Source: an uncultured Verrucomicrobiota bacterium
GTDB lineage: Bacteria; Verrucomicrobiota; Kiritimatiellia; SS1-B-03-39; UBA6053
Assembly (NCBI GenBank): GCA_937127435.1
Contig: CAKZLZ010000187.1
Span: 44,918 to 108,917, forward strand
Direction of reading: 5' to 3'
Length of the DNA: 64,000 nucleotides
Under the pieces are notes generated by a model, which was not told the DNA's origin, made no database searches, and saw only the letters and a list, made by a program, of their open reading frames with translations. Positions 61,004-64,000 of the stretch are shown here, in pieces (the stretch's first letter is position 1; each line of letters begins with the position of its first letter). A program made the position numbers and the translations under genes.

Positions 61004-61317
61004 AGAGGCAGCTCCATTTGAGGTTCCCGTGCAATACGCACTTCTTTTTCAAATTTCCGCAGAGCCACATATTCAGATACCGCCCGGTACTTCCCTTCGC
61101 GGCCGGGGTTGCCGTCGACCTCCACAAATCCAATCTGGCAGAGTTCTGTAATCCGTGGACGGACAGTCAACAAATCGATGCCGGTAAAGTCCGCGATCTC
61201 CCGGGTGGTCATCGCCCGGGCAGCCTCCTGCATCTTGATCCAGATCTCTTTCCGGGTAAGCTCCATCCGTTCTTTCACCTCGTCCCAGGTTTCATTTCGG
61301 TAATCAATTGGCTTCAT
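61000..61317 (-). CDS. Winged-helix DNA-binding protein (105 aa)
   Basis: Residues 25-85 are a winged helix: EAARAMTTREIADFTGIDLL, TVRPRITELCQIGFVEVDGN and GREGKYRAVSEYVAL (the wing). It could regulate the prophage middle genes. ATG 61317; the end overlaps the 155-aa gene by 4 bp. The gap before it contains a palindromic element. Confidence 0.75.
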   Translation of the reverse strand: MKPIDYRNETWDEVKERMELTRKEIWIKMQEAARAMTTREIADFTGIDLLTVRPRITELCQIGFVEVDGNPGREGKYRAVSEYVALRKFEKEVRIAREPQMELPL

Positions 61318-61334
61318 GACTCACTCCTTTTTTC

Positions 61335-61448
61335 ACCGCTAATCTCACGCTGATCTTGGGCAGATGGGACAGCTTGCAATTGCAAGCCGTCCCGCAGACG
61401 ACATTCCACCGGGCAGGAATTAGCGACCTATTAGCGTTCATTAGCGGT
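61335..61448. repeat. Palindromic element bounded by ACCGCTAAT/ATTAGCGGT
   Basis: The outer inverted repeat (61335-61343 and 61440-61448) encloses GGGACAGCTTGCAA-TTGCAAGCCGTCCC (61366-61393, one mismatch in 14 pairs) and a run of TTAGCG words (ATTAGCGACC, TATTAGCGTTC, ATTAGCGGT). It provides the last codons and stop of the 177-aa gene. It looks like a small non-coding mobile repeat inserted in the prophage. Confidence 0.55.
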
Positions 61449-61964
61449 GACCTCTTTCTTTTTTGGGGATGTTTTCTTCCGGCTCTTCCCCTGCGTCCAT
61501 CCGCGCTTACGTCCTCCACGATTCCGGACCGTGTAGACCAGGGCCCAGAGCTGTTTCTCTGAGGCAGCACCCAATCCACATTTATATTGCCGGCGGCAGA
61601 TGGATCCCGGATATCCCGGCCATGCCAGATCAAAACGACTGCATTCACGCTTCAGGATGTGCAGTGTCCGGTTACGCCCATCCTCCAGCAGGCGTTCCAG
61701 CCAGTAGCCGGCTTGATCATGTTCACCGGCCAATGTGGAGAAGTGCGCCATCAACCGCGGGAAGTCCGCATCCTGCAGGCAGGTAGTCAGCGAAGCCATA
61801 CCACAGGCGGACTGCTGTTGCTCACGCCGCCAGGCGCGGAACAAAGCGGTATTTGAAACACCTTCATTGATCCCGCCTTTCCAATCCAGACCGGCCCCGG
61901 CGTCCCAGGCTTTGCGTGCCAGAATACAAATCTCCGCCTTCTGTTTTTTGCTCAGCGCCTGCAT
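61431..61964 (-). CDS. Prophage early-region protein, possible GemA/gp16-type (177 aa)
   Basis: The N-terminus LSKKQKAEICILARKAWDAG and a later SEKQLWALVYTVRNRGGRKR recall the helical, Q-rich pattern of DUF1018 (gp16/GemA) proteins, and the gene's position after DUF3164 fits. The similarity is weak and other small phage proteins are possible. A middle Cys pair (SICRRQYKCGL) and a Lys-rich tail are seen. It overlaps the previous gene by 13 bp; its 3' end lies in a palindromic element. Confidence 0.4.
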   Translation of the reverse strand: MQALSKKQKAEICILARKAWDAGAGLDWKGGINEGVSNTALFRAWRREQQQSACGMASLTTCLQDADFPRLMAHFSTLAGEHDQAGYWLERLLEDGRNRTLHILKRECSRFDLAWPGYPGSICRRQYKCGLGAASEKQLWALVYTVRNRGGRKRGWTQGKSRKKTSPKKKEVTANER

Positions 61965-62137
61965 CTCAGGGCCTCCCGGGGAACATCAGTTTCCCCTTTA
62001 GAATTTTCCACGTACAGCTCGGGATCCGCCAACACTTGGCGGAGCATCACACGATAGAGCATCGCCAAGGTCAGTGACGCACAACACAGCATCACCAACA
62101 CTACCAACATGGGGAAAGGAATCGTAACCGTATTCAC
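61952..62137 (-). CDS. Small prophage membrane protein (61 aa)
   Basis: One strong transmembrane helix (PFPMLVVLVMLCCASLTLAM) followed by a charged tail. The GTG start (62137) overlaps the upstream stop by 4 bp and has GGAGG in front. Possibly a holin-like or inner-membrane accessory, but size and one helix alone do not show lysis function. Confidence 0.6.
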   Translation of the reverse strand: MNTVTIPFPMLVVLVMLCCASLTLAMLYRVMLRQVLADPELYVENSKGETDVPREALRCRR

Positions 62138-62673
62138 AGGACACCTCCCTTCTGAGGATCAAAGATCCATCCAAAAAAACTCAGTCCCAGCCACGCCAAT
62201 AAAGCCGCGAGGAAAACCAAAGCACAAAGCACACCGCAAAGGATACGTTTCATCGTACACCTCCGACCTCCGACCTCCGACATCCGTCCTCCGACCTCCG
62301 ACTTCCGACCTCCGTCCTCCGACCCAATCGTGCTGCCTTTATCCATAGCAAGCCGTTTCATCTTCATCCGGACAAGGGCCTCAGAGAAACGTGTCACCAC
62401 GGCCGCCAGATCCACACTGGTTTTCAAAAGGTTTTCCAGTGTTTCAGGTGTCCAGTCCTCCAGGCTAAGATCCTGTTCGATCGACTGCACCAGAAAAGCC
62501 ATGCCGGAAACCTCCGTCAACACATCGCCCGGCTGCTCTTTCATGTCGCCGATTTCATGATGTCGCAGCACAATCCTGCCCGCGATTTCCCGACAGGCTT
62601 CAGAGCGTATTTCCAATTCATTAGAGGCTTCAACCGAAGCATCCGAATATTTGTACAGGGTAGAATCCATCAC
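62134..62673 (-). CDS. Two small prophage genes fused by a heptamer array (179 aa frame)
   Basis: Residues 1-115 are a soluble helical protein (EIRSEACREIAGRIVLRHHE, LSLEDWTPETLENLLKTSVD). Residues 116-138 are translated repeat (SEDGGRKSEVGGRMSEVGGR). Residues 141-179 are a small membrane protein (MKRILCGVLCALVFLAALLA, WLGLSFFGWIF) that has its own ATG at 62253. The repeat seems to have removed the first gene's stop and joined the frames. Start is GTG 62673 or ATG 62670, overlapping the upstream stop. Confidence 0.55.
   Translation of the reverse strand: MMDSTLYKYSDASVEASNELEIRSEACREIAGRIVLRHHEIGDMKEQPGDVLTEVSGMAFLVQSIEQDLSLEDWTPETLENLLKTSVDLAAVVTRFSEALVRMKMKRLAMDKGSTIGSEDGGRKSEVGGRMSEVGGRRCTMKRILCGVLCALVFLAALLAWLGLSFFGWIFDPQKGGVL
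62260..62323. repeat. Heptanucleotide tandem array, nine units
   Basis: Nine 7-mers of the same GGAGGTC/GGAGGAC/GGAAGTC family as 60367-60540. It lies exactly between the two fused small genes and ends 6 bp before the ATG at 62253. Confidence 0.8.
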
Positions 62674-62978
62674 GCATCACCTCTCTGCTCTGCAGACCCT
62701 GAGCTTGCCGAAGGGCCTTTTATTTTTCCGGACACCAGGAAACCGGTCATCCCATCCAGGATTACCGGAGGATCCACCAACGTGATCCCATTCGATTTAA
62801 GAATGGAGCTGTAAGCTTTGGAGGTATTGCGCCGCTCTTCGCTGTTGGCCGTGCTGGTAGCCGGCATCTTGCACTTGAGCTTCACAGAGTTGGGTCCACG
62901 CACGCAGACTTCAACCAGCTCGAAATGTTCATCCAACTCAGCCAGCAACTGCCCGGAGATTTGACTTACGGCGTTCAC
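62670..62978 (-). CDS. Prophage early protein, unknown (102 aa)
   Basis: No family recognised. LAELDEHFELVEVCVRGPNS, VKLKCKMPATSTANSEERRN, PPVILDGMTGFLVSGKIKG. The last 14 residues (PSASSGSAEQRGDA) come from a common intergenic repeat (62697-62715), so the native C-terminus probably ended earlier. GTG start 62978 overlaps the DUF3164 stop (GTGA). Confidence 0.55.
   Translation of the reverse strand: MNAVSQISGQLLAELDEHFELVEVCVRGPNSVKLKCKMPATSTANSEERRNTSKAYSSILKSNGITLVDPPVILDGMTGFLVSGKIKGPSASSGSAEQRGDA
62697..62715. repeat. CCCTGAGCTTGCCGAAGGG dispersed motif
   Basis: A 19-bp motif of the CCCTTCGACAAGCTCAGGG type that I know as common in intergenic DNA of many environmental bacteria. Here it lies inside a phage reading frame. 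Confidence 0.5.
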
Positions 62979-63604
62979 GCTTCCACCTCCACAGCTTCTT
63001 CCAAAGCGGAACTGCCATCCAACGCGATCTGTTGATATTGACCTTCTCCCACCCGTTTATAAATCCGGATGTAAGCGGCGCTCCCAGCGACATGGATACT
63101 GTCCCGGATCGCTTCCATGGCCAATTCCCATTTTGGGTGCTTGATTTCCAACTGAAGCAGGCGCAGCACCTTACCAGTTGAAACCTGACCAGCCTTGTTT
63201 GTTTTAAAGGCTTCATTGATCAGCATCCGGACTTCGTCCCGGCTGCCCTCCGTCCATTCCTCAAAGCATTCCAGGATCAATGCCTGGGCCGCGCTGAGTT
63301 GCTCGGTGAATTGAAGTTTATCCTGCCGGGCCAATTCGATTTTATAGCGGCCGTCATAAGTGGTGAGGGAAATGTTTCCCTTTTTTCCACCCCGTTTCAC
63401 CCCGTATTTTTCATGGGAGAGTTCCGCAAAAGCAATGATCGAATCATAGGCCTTGCGTTTGTAGGCCGCGACCTTCTCAGCCTGTTTCATCCCTTCCTGC
63501 ACCAGTTCCATAACCACGTCGTTACGCATCACATCCACTTCTTTGACATTTGAGATGTGCACCAGATTTCCCCTGGCATCTTCGAGATATTGTAATGGGT
63601 CCAT
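62975..63604 (-). CDS. DUF3164 family protein of Mu-like phages (209 aa)
   Basis: Typical blocks: DARGNLVHISNVKEVDVMRN, EKVAAYKRKAYDSIIAFAEL, NISLTTYDGRYKIELARQDK-LQF and LIVECFEEW-like LILECFEEWTEGSRDEVRML. DUF3164 occurs next to MuB in many transposable phages, where its role is not settled. The next gene starts in its stop codon. Confidence 0.9.
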   Translation of the reverse strand: MDPLQYLEDARGNLVHISNVKEVDVMRNDVVMELVQEGMKQAEKVAAYKRKAYDSIIAFAELSHEKYGVKRGGKKGNISLTTYDGRYKIELARQDKLQFTEQLSAAQALILECFEEWTEGSRDEVRMLINEAFKTNKAGQVSTGKVLRLLQLEIKHPKWELAMEAIRDSIHVAGSAAYIRIYKRVGEGQYQQIALDGSSALEEAVEVEA

Positions 63605-63632
63605 ATTCTATTTTTCCTTTTATATGTTTTAT

Positions 63633-63839
63633 TTAAAATTTCTTTTCTTTCAGGGTCTGAAGGATGAACTCTGCCAGTTCTTTATCTCTCACTTTCATCA
63701 CCCGCTCCGCGTCCAGCATCAGCTGACCATTCAACGAAAAGGCAAAGCATTCTCTATCCAGGGCATCTCGGGTTTTCACTAAGCACCAGTTTCCAACCGG
63801 CGTTTTTGACACACTCTTTTTATTCGACGCTGAGGCCAT
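63633..63839 (-). CDS. Small prophage protein, unknown (68 aa)
   Basis: ATG at 63839 directly follows the MuB-like stop (63840). Basic N-terminus, then NWCLVKTRDALDRECFAFSL and VRDKELAEFILQTLKEKKF. Unrecognised. Placed between MuB and DUF3164 in the early operon. Confidence 0.55.
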   Translation of the reverse strand: MASASNKKSVSKTPVGNWCLVKTRDALDRECFAFSLNGQLMLDAERVMKVRDKELAEFILQTLKEKKF

Positions 63840-64000
63840 TTAGTTGACCTCCAGGAGGGAACCGTCACAGAGGTTGAGCACCGACCGTTCAATGTGCATC
63901 GCCGAAAGAGGTGTATTCGTTTCTTCAGCCACGATCGCTGCATTGTCTATCGCATCCGCAAGCAGTCGCAGATTCCCATTATCCCGAACCTTTCCCGTGA
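63840..64000 (-). CDS. MuB-like AAA+ ATPase, C-terminal end (partial)
   Basis: Open to the right edge. The frame reads TGKVRDNGNLRLLADAIDNA, AAIVAEETNTPLSAMHIERS, VLNLCDGSLLEVN-stop. GNLRLLADAI-NA is the C-terminal helix pattern of MuB/ExeA/TniB-type ATPases that target transposition. Only 52 residues are visible, so the call relies on pattern and on the following DUF3164 gene. Confidence 0.7.
   Translation of the reverse strand, partial: TGKVRDNGNLRLLADAIDNAAIVAEETNTPLSAMHIERSVLNLCDGSLLEVN

Larger units (their letters stand above)
39909..64000. mobile_element. Mu-like transposable prophage (right part; left end beyond the window)
   Basis: A continuous minus-strand phage gene order runs from a MuB-like ATPase through DUF3164 and small early genes to MuF/gp30, gpG, protease/scaffold, cement, gpT, gp36, gp37, tail tube, frameshifted chaperone, tape measure and tail tip. 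There is no sheath or baseplate gene, so the tail module is siphovirus-like, as in B3/D3112-type Mu relatives. The proposed end is TGTTCAAATGTAAC at 39909, starting with TG as Mu ends do. Two plus-oriented or mixed cargo blocks interrupt the operon. Terminase, portal and lysis genes are not seen; the transposase and repressor would lie past 64000. Confidence 0.85.

Overview
The window comes from a Gram-negative bacterium that is most likely a member of Verrucomicrobiota (Opitutae/Puniceicoccales-like). This is inferred, not proven. The grounds are secreted proteins with C-terminal PEP-CTERM sorting tails beside LacI-type regulators, a Pkn-type kinase ending in a membrane anchor, an animal-type UDP-glucose dehydrogenase, and many hairpin-bearing intergenic repeats. 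GC is moderate and looks lower in the surface-polysaccharide genes and in the cargo of a prophage.

Region 1 (1-8.8 kb) is a sugar-responsive regulatory and secretion locus. It holds the start of a dihydrodipicolinate-synthase-family aldolase, a secreted serine hydrolase, three PEP-CTERM proteins and three LacI-family regulators. The lacI/operator/PEP-CTERM unit has been copied: 5.03-5.19 kb recurs at 6.06-6.23 kb with only 24 codons of lacI left, and an orphan PEP-CTERM tail lies at 7.6 kb. The same 18-bp LacI-type dyad lies upstream of the aldolase gene and of the third regulator. A tRNA-Lys(UUU) closes the region.

Region 2 (9-27.5 kb) is a cell-surface polysaccharide locus with GT-C membrane proteins, an acyltransferase, GT-B and WecG/TagA/CpsF glycosyltransferases, an O-antigen ligase/polymerase-like protein, a GT9 heptosyltransferase-like protein, a pyruvyl transferase, a Wzx-like flippase, methyltransferases, a WbpB-like dehydrogenase and Ugd. 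A collapsed second flippase/pyruvyl-transferase pair survives as relics at 17.5-17.9 kb.

Region 3 (27.8-39.9 kb) is housekeeping and transport: a permuted ATP-grasp/alpha-E pair followed by a candidate branched RNA with a terminator, SulP and SSS transporters, a Ser/Thr kinase, an ammonium transporter behind a textbook sigma-54 promoter, and ClpB.

Region 4 (about 39.9-64 kb, running off the right edge) is a transposable Mu-like prophage with a long non-contractile tail module, read right to left. Early genes (MuB-like ATPase C-terminus, DUF3164, small coupled genes) are followed by MuF/gp30, gpG, protease/scaffold, cement, gpT, gp36, gp37, tail tube, frameshifted tail chaperone, tape measure and tail tip genes. 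No terminase, portal or lysis genes lie where they are expected, so the element may be defective. The structural operon carries two cargo blocks: DUF4062 plus TIR (with a relic of a second gpG gene), and on the opposite strand a voltage-gated-type K+ channel, a helical/BRCT protein, a PH-domain protein and an unknown. The MuF protein ends in a zincin (HELTH) domain and overlaps a small gene that may encode its immunity protein. These cargo systems are the best candidates for undescribed biology in the window.
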